DNA of 64,000 nt, from positions 372,001-436,000 of the forward strand of contig CAOLHI010000650.1 of NCBI GenBank assembly GCA_948474755.1. Reading direction: 5' to 3'. This document shows, piece after piece, positions 47,201-57,283 of the stretch. This DNA comes from Ctenosaura bakeri (lineage: Eukaryota > Chordata > Lepidosauria > Squamata > Iguanidae). The notes below the pieces were generated by a model. That model did not search any database, was not told where the DNA came from, and was given only the letters and a program-made list of their open reading frames with translations. How positions within the stretch are numbered: the first letter of the stretch is position 1; each line of letters opens with the position of its first letter. The position numbers and the translations under genes were made by a program.

Positions 47201-47599
47201 GGAAGTTCACATGGTGGTTCTTTTAAGCAGGCACAAAAGGCCCTGCCAGAAAACTCTATTTTACACATAAAGTTGAGCTACATCTGCAACTACTTGAGAG
47301 TACACTAGCTGCAGTTAAGAGCCTGCAAGATTAGGGGCTAGAGAGTGAGCAGCCTCTCCTGAAGTGGGTAAGAGGTCTCTTTACTCAGGAATCAACAGAG
47401 TTCATCTTACAGGCAGGACCTCATGGTTCCCAGTGTCATTCACCACATCCTTGATATTCCTCCAAGCCCAGTCATATTTTAAAAAATACCGAAAAATCCT
47501 TTTTACAAAACAAGAAGTGACTTCTGGTCACTTTCTAACTGAAAAAGAGGCCACTAAAGAGGCTCCAAATTTGGAAAAATTGCTCTTGAGAGATCTAGG

Positions 47600-47800
47600 G
47601 GCCTTTCCACCCTACACTGTTATAGTGCTATTATTCCACTTTCAACATCCTATGGAATCCTGGGGTTTGCAATTTAAGGAGGGGTATTTAGAATTCTCAG
47701 CCGGAGAGTTCTTTGGCTTCAGTAAATTACAAACCCCAGAATTCCTCAGGATGTTGAAAGTGGAATAATAGCACTATAAGAGTGTAGTGTGGAAAGGGGC
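47600..47800 (+). mobile_element. MITE family A, copy A7
   Basis: It runs from 'ggcctttccaccctacactg' to 'agtgtagtgtggaaagg'. The interior has 'gaatcctggggtttgcaatt' and its inverted partner 'attacaaaccccagaattcc'. The terminal few bases at the right have changed, so the target repeat is unclear. Confidence 0.8.
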
Positions 47801-47917
47801 TGGAAGAGGTGTGATCCTCACAGGTCCAAGTGGTGTATGGGATCCTAGAACTGTAGCAGTTGCCATTATGCAACCATGCAGTGTTCCCAGTAGACCTGCT
47901 GGGTGGCAGGACTCTTA

Positions 47918-48118
47918 GGGTCTTTCTGCACTATAGTGTTATAGTGTTATTATTCCACTTTAACATTTTGTGGAATTCTGGGGTTTGTAGTTTACTGAGG
48001 CCAAAGAGCTCTCTGGCTGAGGATTCTAAATTCCCCTCACTAAACTGCAAACCCCAGGATTCCATAGGATGTTGAAAGTTGAATAATAGTACTATAACAG
48101 TATAGTGCAGAAAGGCCC
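47918..48118 (+). mobile_element. MITE family A, copy A8
   Basis: It runs from 'gggtctttctgcactatagt' to 'atagtgcagaaaggccc' with the complete interior. It lies about 120 bp after copy A7 in the same orientation. The two copies differ from each other, so this looks like two insertions or an old duplication. No matched 3-bp flank is seen. Confidence 0.8.
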
Positions 48119-48419
48119 TCAGTCTTGTGCTGCACTAATGGAACACCCAACTCCTTGACCAAAGACTAAATGGTCACCCAGAGGTTCTTGCAGTACAGCA
48201 GGGAAATTTATATGCCCCTAGGCATACCACGGAGGGAACTTCTCCATTCAAGGCTGCCCAGGACGTCTCACTGTCAGTCAGCCTAGAGACAATCTTTTCA
48301 AGGAGCCTATGCAGGCTGACTTCCAATTGCTACCTGCACCACCACCAGGAACTCCTTCTGTCTGCACCCCTCCACCACAGGACACCAATGAGTACCCCTG
48401 ATGAATTTGACCAGGGTGG

Positions 48420-48545
48420 TGATACGGACAAGTCATACACTGGGTAACCTTGGGCAAAGCATGCACTCTCAGTCATAAAGCAAACCTTTTCTGAATAAAT
48501 CTTGCCAAGAAAACCTCATGATAGGATACAAGTCAAAGTCAAAGG
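48420..48545 (+). mobile_element. tRNA-type SINE, 5' truncated
   Basis: It contains 'tgggtaaccttgggcaaagc', 'aataaatcttgccaagaaaa' and 'cctcatgataggatacaagt', the body of the SINE at 21838. It is followed at once by the SINE of the other type at 48560. Confidence 0.65.
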
Positions 48546-48559
48546 TATATAACAGCATC

Positions 48560-48779
48560 AACCAATAGCATAGCAATAGCAATTGCGTATGCATTTCTAT
48601 ACTGCTTATCAGCTAAGTGCTCTCTAAGTGGTTTACAATGTGTTAGCTAACTGCCCTCAACAAGATGGGTACGCATTTTACCAACCTGCGGAAGGATGGA
48701 AGGCTGAGTCAACCTGGAGCCCTGTGGGCCTGAACTCACAACCTTATGGCTACAGTACCAGCATTTAACCACTGTGCAT
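48560..48779 (-). mobile_element. tRNA-derived SINE, second copy of the 13.3-kb type
   Basis: On the plus strand it shows 'gatgggtacgcattttacca', 'acctgcggaaggatggaagg', 'ctgagtcaacctggagccct' and 'aactcacaaccttatggct', ending 'catttaaccactgtgca'. The A and B boxes are recognisable on the minus strand but altered; the B box has 'gtgagttcaggccc'. Confidence 0.75.
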
Positions 48780-50290
48780 GGAAGATCATGGAAAAGCTAC
48801 AATTTTATCTGTAAATGCAAACCTTTCTCAGCATGGCAGCTGAACAATGGTTTCCTTATGGCAAATGCAACTACAGTAAGTTCTGGGGGTGGAAGGGGGG
48901 GTAAGTATATTCTTACTGTCCCTGGTATGGCTGATAGGCACAACGTCCCATGATAATTACATCAGTGCTGTCCCAACTGTCATGGCATTTCTCCTGCATC
49001 CTCTTCTGCTTTTGACTTTCCGTCCTCTTTATTAATGGGAGAACAGGGCAAGCAGCCTGCTACTCACTGATCCCTGCAAAGATTTAATGCGGGGAACATG
49101 GCACTCACTCTGAATTAGTTGTATTTGCCTTCAGATGACATTGATATGTAGCCAAATTTAATACCTACACAAAGGTATCATTATTCTAAAAAGAAATACT
49201 TTTTTATTGGCTGCAAAGAAGCTGTTGATCAGGCTGTGAATTCACTGTCAACAGAATATGGTGAATGGAAAGTGGTGAATGCCCTTTTAATGACCTTTGT
49301 AAGCTCCCATTTAACACTAAAAATGGTCATTTGCAAAAAAAAAAATGAATGCAGTTCTCGCCATATATTTGCTAGCACAGTGCAGTTGGGTTTTTTAAAA
49401 CAATGCTGTTGCTATATTCAAGGAAGAGTATCTGTTCTTTTCTATGCCTTTTTAACAGATCACACAGATATTGAAATTAAAATACTTCTTAGAGCGTATG
49501 AATTTAGTTCAGAAGCTTCAAACACTATGCCATCAATAAAGCATTTTGAGCAAGATTTTGCAAGGAAAATGGAATTGTTAACAAAGTAGAATGCTTGAAA
49601 TAGTCCTCATTATATTCATATCTTTGTCAGGTTCAAACTCTTCTAGATAACAAATGAGGGGAAAAAATGACAGAGAACTCTCTCATATGCAGAGTTTACT
49701 CTGGATATGTTTTAGCATGTTGCTCAGTACTACTTCCTGAGAGGCACCAAGATTAATAAAATGACGAGTGAGCTCTAAAAGACAAGCCACAGAGACCTCA
49801 GAAGAGTTGCCTATGAGTATAGGACAGTCTTTTAAGACTTATATAATTCATCATTCTTCTTACTGCCAGTCTCTGCTCTCCTCCTATTTCAAGTCTTCTG
49901 TTTCCCTCTTTATGTCTTATCGTTGACCTGCTCACATTCTCCTTTCACTATCATTGTTAAGACATGAAATAGCATATTCTGTAACATTCTATGCTACTTT
50001 TGTGATCAGAACAAATTAAACAGCATGTCCAAATGTATTCCCAAGTAACTAATTGTGTGATCCTAGTCTGATGGGTAAAAATAGGATTGATACTGACAGC
50101 ACATTCCTGTCATAGATTTATGTCTGTTGGAAGGTCTCTTGTCTCACTGATGCCAGGAGATATATGAATATCAGGGATCTATGCAAAATTATGTTATAGT
50201 TGCACCTGCAAGAAAAGAAAAGAAAAGAAAAGAAAGGAAAAGAAAAGAAAAGAGGGGAAGTGCATAGGATATTGTTGTGAGCCTAGCATA
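48780..50290. other. Non-coding DNA
   Basis: A 117-codon plus-strand frame at 49236-49589 (begins MNSLSTEYGEW) has no domain I recognise, contains an A9 run and no adjacent splice evidence, so it is not called a gene. A (GAAAA)n array is at about 50206-50253. Confidence 0.45.
50206..50253. repeat. (GAAAA)n microsatellite
   Basis: About nine AAGAA-type pentanucleotide units with one or two substitutions. Confidence 0.9.
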
Positions 50291-50586
50291 TACAGCTGGC
50301 CCTCCACATTCACTAGGGTTAGGGGCAAAGGACCCCCACAAAACTGGAAAATTGAAAATATCAAATTGTGTGTGTCTGTGGGAAGGAGGATGTGGTATAG
50401 TAGGGAGAGCAGGCACCCAGAATCCAAACCAGGTCAGGGAAAGGAAAGGAAAGGGTCAGAAAGGTCAGCAAGATAGCCAGTATTTCCTCTCTCTTGCCCA
50501 TCTCCTTCCTTGGGCTTGTGGGAGTGGGAATTGGGAGGGAGTTGTGGTGCTGAGAAACTGAGCTGTGAGCCATCCTTACTGACCAG

Positions 50587-51345
50587 GGCCCTTTTCGCAC
50601 GGGCTTTCCCGGGCGAAATAGCCCCGTGAGCCGTGCGGGAGTGGGAGCGTCGCTCCGCACGACGCACTCCCACTTCCGGCGCTCTCACGGGGCTGCAGCG
50701 GCGCGAGCACGGGGTTTTTGATTTTCGCTTTCAAGCGAAAATCACCCTGCGCTCGCGCTACGCTCCCGGCGCCCACACGCACTCACCTGTAGTGCGGTGC
50801 GTCGGGGAGGCGGCCGGGTCGCGCCTCCTTCCCTCCGCCCCTGCGGAAGGAAGGGGCGGGGCGGGGAGCTAGCGCGGCGGATGCGAGAGCATCCTGCTTC
50901 GCACGGGCGGGGGGCTGCTCGCGACAGCCTCCCGCTCGCGCGTGCGCGCGCGCGGGGGGACGGGCGCGACTGTCGCTCACTCCTGGCGCGCGCGGGGGGG
51001 CGGGCGCGACTGTCGCTCGCGCCAGGAGCGAGGGACAGTCGCGCCCGCCCCCCGTGCGCGCGCGCGCGATCGGGAGCCTGTCGCGAGCAGCCCCCCCGCG
51101 CGCGCCAGGAGCGAGCGACAGTCGCGCCCGCCCCCCCGCGCGCGCCAGGAGCGACGGGCTCCTTTCTTGCGCGCGCGGGGGGGGATGGACTCGCGAGCCG
51201 CCGCCGCCTCCGGGACGGTGCCGTTTCCCAGCTGGTTCCTTCGGCTGCGGAAGGAACCAGCGGGGAACCGGCAGGCTCCCGAACTAGGCTTTTCCCGCAA
51301 GCCGCCCGCCCCCGCTCGCGCAAAAAGCCTAGTGCGAAAAGGGCC
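50587..51345 (+). mobile_element. GC-rich MITE family B, expanded copy B3 (759 bp)
   Basis: It runs from 'ggcccttttcgcacgggctt' to 'agtgcgaaaagggcc', flanked by CAG at 50584-50586 and 51346-51348. Hairpins are 'gtgggagcgtcgc' against 'gcgacgcactcccac'-like sequence at the left, and 'ttttcgctttcaagcgaaaa' at about 50721. It is longer than the 407-432 bp copies B1, B2 and B4 because of a block of inverted and direct GC repeats at about 50935-51180. Frames of nearly 200 codons on both strands are products of GC-only sequence without stop codons and are not genes. High CpG retention suggests a young copy or protection from methylation-driven decay. Confidence 0.9.
50935..51180. repeat. GC-only direct/inverted repeat block within B3
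   Basis: A unit of about 40 bp ('gggcgcgactgtcgctc' with 'cctggcgcgcgcggggg') occurs forward at about 50961 and 51001 and inverted ('ccgcgcgcgccaggagcgag', 'cgacagtcgcgcccg') at about 51016, 51091 and partly 51131. Alternating CG runs such as 'cgtgcgcgcgcgcg' are present. Confidence 0.8.
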
Positions 51346-51540
51346 CAGGTAGTGGCTAGTAGAGGAGGAAGAGGACCAGAGGCCTGTTTTTAAAGGGCTG
51401 CATGGTCTGATCATTGCCACTAAGAAGGAAGGTACCGCAGGAAAAACAGCATTTGAGGTGAGGGGGCAGGAGTTGAAGAAATTCACAAATAATCAAATCC
51501 ATGAAAGTGAAATCTGCCAGTGTGGAGGGCTGACTGTATA

Positions 51541-51832
51541 TTAATTTGGCCAATGCCAAAATCCTATTTGATGCTGATGAATCATAAAAGTTTACCAGCC
51601 CATTTATGCTAGAGGTTTTGGAGAATGAATTGGTGGTTGTTTGGGTCAAGGGAGCAGAGGTGTGCCCAGGTCTCACCCAGCTGCAGTTGCACAAGTGGGT
51701 AAGAACATTGCACAAGAGGGTACTGGGTATTTCCTTGTCCAACGTCAAAAAAAGTAGTTATACTGGCATAACTCAAGTTATATCAGCGTAAATCACCAGC
51801 CCATTGAAATGGATATCTAGAAGTAATATATT
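51541..51832. other. Non-coding DNA
   Basis: Nothing recognised. Confidence 0.5.
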
Positions 51833-52024
51833 CATGTGTTACCCTGTATGTTGGGGGTCCCGGGAGGGGCGCCCAAATTACCAAATAAAAACACAAGATG
51901 GGGAAATTAGACTCGAGCACTCTCTTAAGCTAACAAGAGGCAGAGTAACTTTAGCTGGGATCTTTAACCCTACAGCGTCAGGTCAGAGAGCAGTTAGACA
52001 GTTTTTAAAGCAACAAATAATATT

Positions 52025-52030
52025 TTTATT
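52025..52030 (-). terminator. LTR 1 poly(A) signal
   Basis: AATAAA on the minus strand, 283 bases downstream of the TATA box. The same signal sits at the corresponding place in LTR 2. Confidence 0.6.
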
Positions 52031-52312
52031 GGGAACAAACAACACAAAAGACAAGACATACACTAACTAACTGAGAAATAGAAATGGAGAGTTTCAGGGG
52101 AATGGAGAGGAGTGGAGGTTGCAGGGAAGAAAGCTCAGCGTGGCTCACTGAGGTGGTGACTCGCTGGACAAACCAACAACAAGGCAGGTAGCAGTCCGGG
52201 GTGTTCCAAGGAGTGCTGGCTCAGTGGTCGGGAACTGAGGGGAAAACTTCACTGTCCAGCAAGGCTAGATGGAAGTCCAGGGTGATCCTAGGAAGGCTCG
52301 GAATTGGGGACC

Positions 52313-52319
52313 TTTTATA
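52313..52319 (-). promoter_or_regulatory. LTR 1 TATA box
   Basis: TATAAAA on the minus strand, in a conserved context: 'ccctataaaaggtccccaat' against 'ccctatataaacccccaat' in the second LTR. Promoter activity is inferred only from position and conservation. Confidence 0.65.
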
Positions 52320-52758
52320 GGGTGGATTTTACCTACAGGCCGTGCCATGCTCGGTGACAACAAGGGAAATTTGTAGCTGGGCAAAGGTGCTGGAAAAGGT
52401 CAGGTTTTACATGATGAGCTTAGCGCTGGATGACAATAGTATGGCCAGTATGCAAATAGCCCAACATAAAGGAATGGCTCGGCACTCGGCCAGGCGTCTT
52501 TGTGTAAAGTCGCACTAAGCAAGGCTGTTTGCAAGAAGGAGTGGTCCCTAAAGCATCGGAGAGGCATTAAGTTGCCTGCCTGAATGAGGTTTGGAATGTA
52601 CAACCATTAATGGCCGGGCCTATTACGTGCTCGTCCGGTGGCCCTTGCAAACATGTGGAGTAGGGTGGCAGAGAAAGGTCACATAGAGGCCAAATAAGTT
52701 TGATATCAAGAGATATCTAGTGCTCTCACCAGACATAGTATAACCGCAGTAACACATG

Positions 52759-53822
52759 CATAGATAGAGTGGTAAGATACTCCCATTGAATGACAAATAG
52801 TCAGTTTTTCTCTTTCCAACCTTGAAGTATAAGTCTTTTTGCTAAGGGCAAACAGTTTTCAACCGTAATATTGAATGAGTTCCAATGAAGCAGCAAAGAA
52901 AAATGGGCACCACCAAAAGTGAGAGGAAGCAAAACCTTATCAGAAATATGTGATTGTTTCTAACCTAAGTGAACTCTAGCACTCCTCTAATGTTACACCA
53001 GAAAAGGAAATTACAAGTTAAATGCTCCCACTGAAATCAAAGGGCACCTTGAGACAATGGCCCTACCACCTTCTCCATCTCCACACCACTACCACAGAAG
53101 ATAAGATTCCTCTCTAATGAGCCTGGATAGCTATTCAGCAAATAGCTAATGTTGTGCTGAACAGCAGTCGTTCTTTAGATATTTTCTTTCTTTCAAGTAT
53201 CGTTTAGGCTCAATGTTCTGCTATAAAGGGCTATCCCTGCTGTTGTGTAAAACAAACATCCTTGATCTGATGCAGTTATCCTCGTATCAATCACAAGAAT
53301 ATTGTGAAATTCACTTCAAGAACAAAAACTATACATTTGCAGTATTAGTGAGCAAACAAAAGAATAATTTGAAATGGAATGAAGTGTTCCATGCTATTGG
53401 CATCTGACAAATCCTTTACTTTGATAAAATAAGGCAGCTTCTAATATTAGAACTCAGGTTTGAACTAGATCTCCCATGAATTAGAGAGGTTATATGAAAC
53501 AAATTCAGAAACTGCAACATACTTTTCTTTTTCTTAGATGAAAGGCAACCCGCTCTTTGAACAAGGCTCATGATGCTCTAGGGACTGAAAACGTTTTCTC
53601 TATCAATCTTCTTTGGCATGTCCAAAGGCTGTCTGTGTGTCAGGCCTTCCAGATCACTACACATTCTCAAAGTGAATTTTAATTACCACTTGAGTTATCA
53701 GACACAGTTGTAATACACCTATTATCAATATGTAAGACAGATATATAAGATGATAAATCAACTCAAAGTAACGAAGTTTTTTTAAAAAAACTTGGAGAAT
53801 TATGCAAACCTTGAAAATGAAG
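52759..53822. other. Host DNA between the two LTRs, first part
   Basis: No primer binding site, polypurine tract, gag or pol resemblance was seen after the LTR. The sequence looks like ordinary AT-rich DNA. Confidence 0.5.
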
Positions 53823-53823
53823 C

Positions 53824-53952
53824 AATTTTGAGATAGAAAATTCTACCACATAATATTTTATATAAATAGTATATATAAATATTTTACATAAATATTTTAA
53901 TTACTTAATTAGTGCATAAAATATTTTATGGTAGAATTTCCTATCTAAAATC
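53824..53952. repeat. AT-rich hairpin element, 129 bp
   Basis: 'attttgagatagaaaattct' then 'accacataatattttat' on the left pairs with 'ataaaatattttatggtaga' then 'atttcctatctaaaat' on the right, arms of about 40 bp. The loop is TA-rich. It abuts the truncated family A copy that follows. Confidence 0.7.
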
Positions 53953-54043
53953 AGGCCCCTCCCTAAATTGCAAACCCTAGGATTCCATAGGATGTTGAAA
54001 GTGGAATAATTGCACTGAAACAGTCTAGTGCAGAAATGGCCCC
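53953..54043 (+). mobile_element. MITE family A, right half only (copy A9)
   Basis: It contains 'ctaaattgcaaaccctagga', 'ggatgttgaaagtggaataa' and 'cagtctagtgcagaaatggcc'. The left half is replaced by the AT-rich hairpin. Confidence 0.8.
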
Positions 54044-54045
54044 TA

Positions 54046-54235
54046 TCATAGCGTTTTCCTCGCAAAATTTATTCAGACAGAGGTTTGCCCCTACCTTCCT
54101 CTTAGGCTGAAAGATAGTGTGACAAGCCCAAAGCCACCAAGTGGATCTCCATGGCTCAGCTGGAATTTGAACCTTGGTTTTCCTAGGTCCTAGTACAGCA
54201 CTCAAACACTACACCAAGCTAGGTCTACTATTTAT
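54046..54235 (-). mobile_element. tRNA-type SINE, minus strand
   Basis: The plus strand shows 'attcagacagaggtttgccc', 'gtgtgacaagcccaaagcca', 'ccaagtggatctccatggct', 'tggaatttgaaccttggttt' (B box region on the minus strand) and 'caaacactacaccaagctag'. This includes the tRNA-like head; the Bov-B tail is missing. Confidence 0.8.
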
Positions 54236-54239
54236 ATTG

Positions 54240-55318
54240 CAATTATTATTATTTAGGACCCAAGAAACCCATCTTTCTATCATTACTTCATCTTTGTTCT
54301 TAATTCCCATCCTTCTCACACCTTTTAGGAAGATTTTAAAAAAAAAAAAAAAAGCTAATGATCATACACACGGATAATACAGCCTAGAATTGACAACAGA
54401 GCAAACGGATAATGCAGTATATCAACAATAAAATCAAACATTAACATTATTATTTGCAAATTAAAGTGTAACATTTCACATCTCCTCAATTTTCTCCTTA
54501 CAGAAAAGATAAGTGGAAGTTGAAAATTTCACCATAAAATATCTCATGCACTGTAACAGTAATGAAATGGTTGAACAGGTGAATCTCAATGTTAATTTCA
54601 GAGCTTGGAAAACTTACTTGTACATATATAGCTCCCAAAATCTTAAAATCCTGAGAGTTGTATTCAAGATTGAATTCAATTGTTACTTTCAACTACAGCA
54701 GGCCCACTGAATCAATGAACATTTGAGAAGATAACACTCATGGAAGTTCAATGTAAGTTGTGTATGTTATGTAAGTAGATTCAATGGACCTTTCTAGTTT
54801 TGGATTTAATAATTGGAATTTTGCCAGCAGGCTCTGATTATTATATGACTATAACATAGAATTAAGGTATAGAATTAAGAACCATCTTCCATGGCACTGG
54901 GCTTCTGGGTTCTCATTTAGTGTTTTGTGGAAGTCTCTCACACTATTCCTTGTACGTACAATATAAGCACCTGTTTTCACATCCCACTTGGAAGAGGAAA
55001 GATCTTGAAAAACAGCATTTAGTAAACATATGTGGTGGGCAATGTTGGACAGAATATCATCCTTAAAATAACATATAACATTTAAATTTTTAACCATTTA
55101 TTATCTAAGCCTCAATAATACACTAATACACAATATCATATTTAGGAAAAGCATAGTGTATTCCAGGGTCTCAACTTATACCTAGCACTGCCAGAATTAT
55201 CCCACAAATAATCACGCCAAAAATAGCCTTGTGATCTTTTTTTCTATGGACAAGAATACAAAAATACTGAAATATATGGCTGATAAAATTACAAAGTTGT
55301 GTTTTTCTTAGAATATGC
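54240..55318. other. Host DNA between the two LTRs, second part
   Basis: AT-rich. A poly(A) tract at about 54338-54354 is unassigned. No retroviral internal sequence recognised. Confidence 0.5.
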
Positions 55319-55517
55319 TCGGTGTTACCCTGTTCTCTGGGGGTCCTGGGAGGGGCACCCAAATAACCAAACAACAAACAGCAACTTTGGGGAAAATTAG
55401 CTGGAGCACTCACTAAAGCTAGCGAGAGGCAGGGTAACTTAGCAGGATGTTGCAACCCAGCGTCTACAGGGTCAGGTCAGTCAAGCAGTCAGATGGTTTA
55501 AAATAGCAAAATGATGT

Positions 55518-55523
55518 TTTATT
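55518..55523 (-). terminator. LTR 2 poly(A) signal
   Basis: AATAAA on the minus strand, about 275 bases downstream of the TATA box. Confidence 0.6.
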
Positions 55524-55792
55524 GAAAGACAAACAAACAGTAAAGACACCACAATCACACAGCTAACTAAAGAATGAGAAATAGGGATTTTTGGAGGGAA
55601 ATGGGTGATACGACACCTGTCTCGTAGTCCTGGAGAGAAATAAAGATTGAGTTCGTGGATATGGAGTCTCATTACATGGGACTGAGGGGACGGCTCACCA
55701 GACACAGCAGCAGCAAGGCTGGATGGAACCCAGGAGCGATCCCGGGGTGTTCAAGCGGTCCGAGCGATCCGAGGTGGTCTCGGAATTGGGGG

Positions 55793-55800
55793 TTTATATA
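55793..55800 (-). promoter_or_regulatory. LTR 2 TATA box
   Basis: TATATAAA on the minus strand at the position corresponding to the LTR 1 box. Confidence 0.6.
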
Positions 55801-56234
55801 GGGTGAATTGTGACTGCAGGCCATACCTTACTCGGTGAGAACAATGCGAGTCTGGAGCGGGACAAAGCTTTGGAAAGGTCAGAGTTTAGCATGATTGGCT
55901 TAAGGCTGAATCAACAATAGTGTAGGCAGTACGCAAATGCAGAGTGCTTAGTACGGCTTTGTGCAGCTACTTGCTTGGGGCAGGGAGGCCTTTGTTAGTA
56001 TCACGCATAAGCAAAAAGGGTGTTTGCCAGAGAGGTCCCTGAAGCGACAAACTGGCTCATTTCAGCCTGCCTAGGTGGAGAATGGAATGTCCAGCAATTA
56101 CCGGCCGTGCCTGTTTACGTGCTTGTCCGGAGGCATCGCAAACACATGGAGCGGGGTGGCAGAGGAAGGCCGAATAGTTTGATATCAAAATGATCTCATA
56201 TGCTATCTCTGGGTAGGCCTGAACCGCAGTAACA

Positions 56235-56862
56235 TCACTACTCCTACACAAGGGTTGTCCCACAATATTTTTCTATTTGCGGTCAAGCAGCAACTGCCAC
56301 CATCCCAGTCAAAGTGCATAATATCAGATGTCAAATTATTGTAGCTTGTGAGACAGAAAATCCTGCAAGCATCATTCTGGTAGTAAAAGATAGAGTGACA
56401 TGGATCAAGACAGGCCATTTCTGAACAATGTCGCTGTCCCAGGATGGGGACATGTTGCTGATGGTCATGAGTCGTGCTTTCGCATGACCTTGTCGTCATC
56501 CCTCTGCCCATGCATCACCACCCATCACAACCACAGGATATTCCATTACCAGAAAAAAAATCCAGTAATTACTCTGATTGCACAACACTCCTGTTACCAG
56601 CAGCCATGCAGAAAGAGAGGAAGCGGGATCTACATGGGAAGTGGCTGTCTGCATTGTAGAAGGAAGGCACATGTTACTCACACTATCCTTCTAAAGACAG
56701 TAAGCCGGGTGCAGGAGTGAGCATTCCAGTCACACTCCCATCCTGATCATGACAGGATGATGACAGAAAATGGTAAGGTGCAGAAAAGACCATAGTCATC
56801 TTTAGAACAGAGTTATTGAAGTAAAGTCATCTTTAGAATAGAGTTATTGAAGTCTGTTCTAA
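56235..56862. other. Non-coding DNA with a small tandem duplication
   Basis: A 31-bp unit beginning 'agtcatctttagaacagagt' is duplicated in tandem at about 56794-56855, with one internal C/T difference and altered ends. Frames of about 100 codons near 56203-56720 on both strands have no domain. Confidence 0.5.
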
Positions 56863-57283
56863 GACCCTTTTCGCACCTTACCCTTTCACGGAGCTGGAGT
56901 GCAGGGCTCGTGTGAGCAGCCTCCAGCGAGAGGCTCTCGCGTCCCCATCCCATCAGCTCTGCAGCTGCTTCCTGGTCACACGAGCGCCCCACCTCTTCCT
57001 TTTGCAGTGCAGCCTGGGACCTTTCCTAGCCTGCACTGCACAGGAAGCATGACCGGCCCGGCTCCCAAGGCTCTGCACGCAAGGTAAGTGCGTGCGGGGC
57101 CCTGGAGCGATGTGTGATCGAGCAGCATTTTTAGCTTCAAGCCAAAAATGAAAAAATGCATGCATGGCCCGCGTCAGGCCCTTGAGTGTCGCACAAATGT
57201 GAGTGCGTTGTGTGGATCACTCCTCACATTTACGCGATGCTCAAGGGGCCCTTTTGCATTGGAAATGCCATGCGAAAAGGGCC
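56863..57283 (-). mobile_element. GC-rich MITE family B, copy B4, reversed (about 421 bp)
   Basis: It runs from 'gacccttttcgcacctta' to 'catgcgaaaagggcc'. Its interior is in reversed order relative to B1-B3: the hairpin 'tttttagcttcaagccaaaaa' lies near 57129 and the 'gtgagtgcgttgtgtggatc' stem near 57200. The flanks TAA and TTT do not match. Confidence 0.8.

Larger units (their letters stand above)
43568..47598. other. Non-coding DNA with microsatellite and weak repeats
   Basis: Besides the (CTTC)n array and the short MITE remnant listed separately, a repeat-like stretch at about 45470-45830 begins 'ggcgtgggcaaagtgcagtc', a phrase common to reptile repeats. Frames of 125 and 140 codons near 44810-45187 and 45397-45819 have no domain resemblance. 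A poly(A) tract at 46930-46943 is unassigned. Confidence 0.45.
50293..51536 (+). mobile_element. Tigger-like element, copy T2, split by family B MITE
   Basis: The left end 'cagctggccctccacattca' and the inverted right end 'cagtcagccctccacactgg' are clear terminal repeats, with TA on both outer sides. Removing 50587-51345 and one CAG gives about 482 bp, comparable with the relative at 161-620. The sequence across the join, 'catccttactgaccag' then 'gtagtggctagtagaggagg', aligns with 'catccttagctggccgag' and 'cagctgctggtggaggag' in that relative. Confidence 0.75.
51837..52754 (-). mobile_element. Solo LTR, copy 1 (918 bp), minus orientation
   Basis: The ends are TGTTAC and GTAACA, a TG...CA LTR with 6-bp inverted termini. 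CATG lies on both sides (51833-51836 and 52755-52758), a matched 4-bp target repeat, so this is a complete solo LTR. On the minus strand it has TATAAAA (plus 52313-52319) and AATAAA (plus 52025-52030), the expected U3-R-U5 order. A 4-bp duplication is compatible with class I endogenous retroviruses or some gypsy elements; with no internal region I cannot choose. A relative lies at 55323-56234. Confidence 0.85.
55323..56234 (-). mobile_element. Solo LTR, copy 2 (912 bp), minus orientation
   Basis: It has the same termini (TGTTAC, GTAACA) and the same internal order as LTR 1 but is clearly diverged from it. TATATAAA (plus 55793-55800) and AATAAA (plus 55518-55523) are both on the minus strand. 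The flanks are TCGG and TCAC, so the 4-bp repeat is not conserved. Because LTR 1 has its own matching repeat, the two are best read as separate insertions. Confidence 0.85.

Noticed and set aside
49236..49589. 117-codon plus-strand open frame
   Set aside because: No recognisable domain; AT-rich composition like the surroundings and no exon signals that I can defend. A conservation test would decide.
50742..51393. Overlapping open frames of nearly 200 codons on both strands
   Set aside because: They lie in a GC-only transposon block where stop codons are rare. The products are Arg/Ala/Gly/Pro-rich, without domains.
51837..56234. One complete LTR retroelement
   Set aside because: LTR 1 has its own target repeat, the LTRs differ, and no internal retroelement sequence is seen between them.
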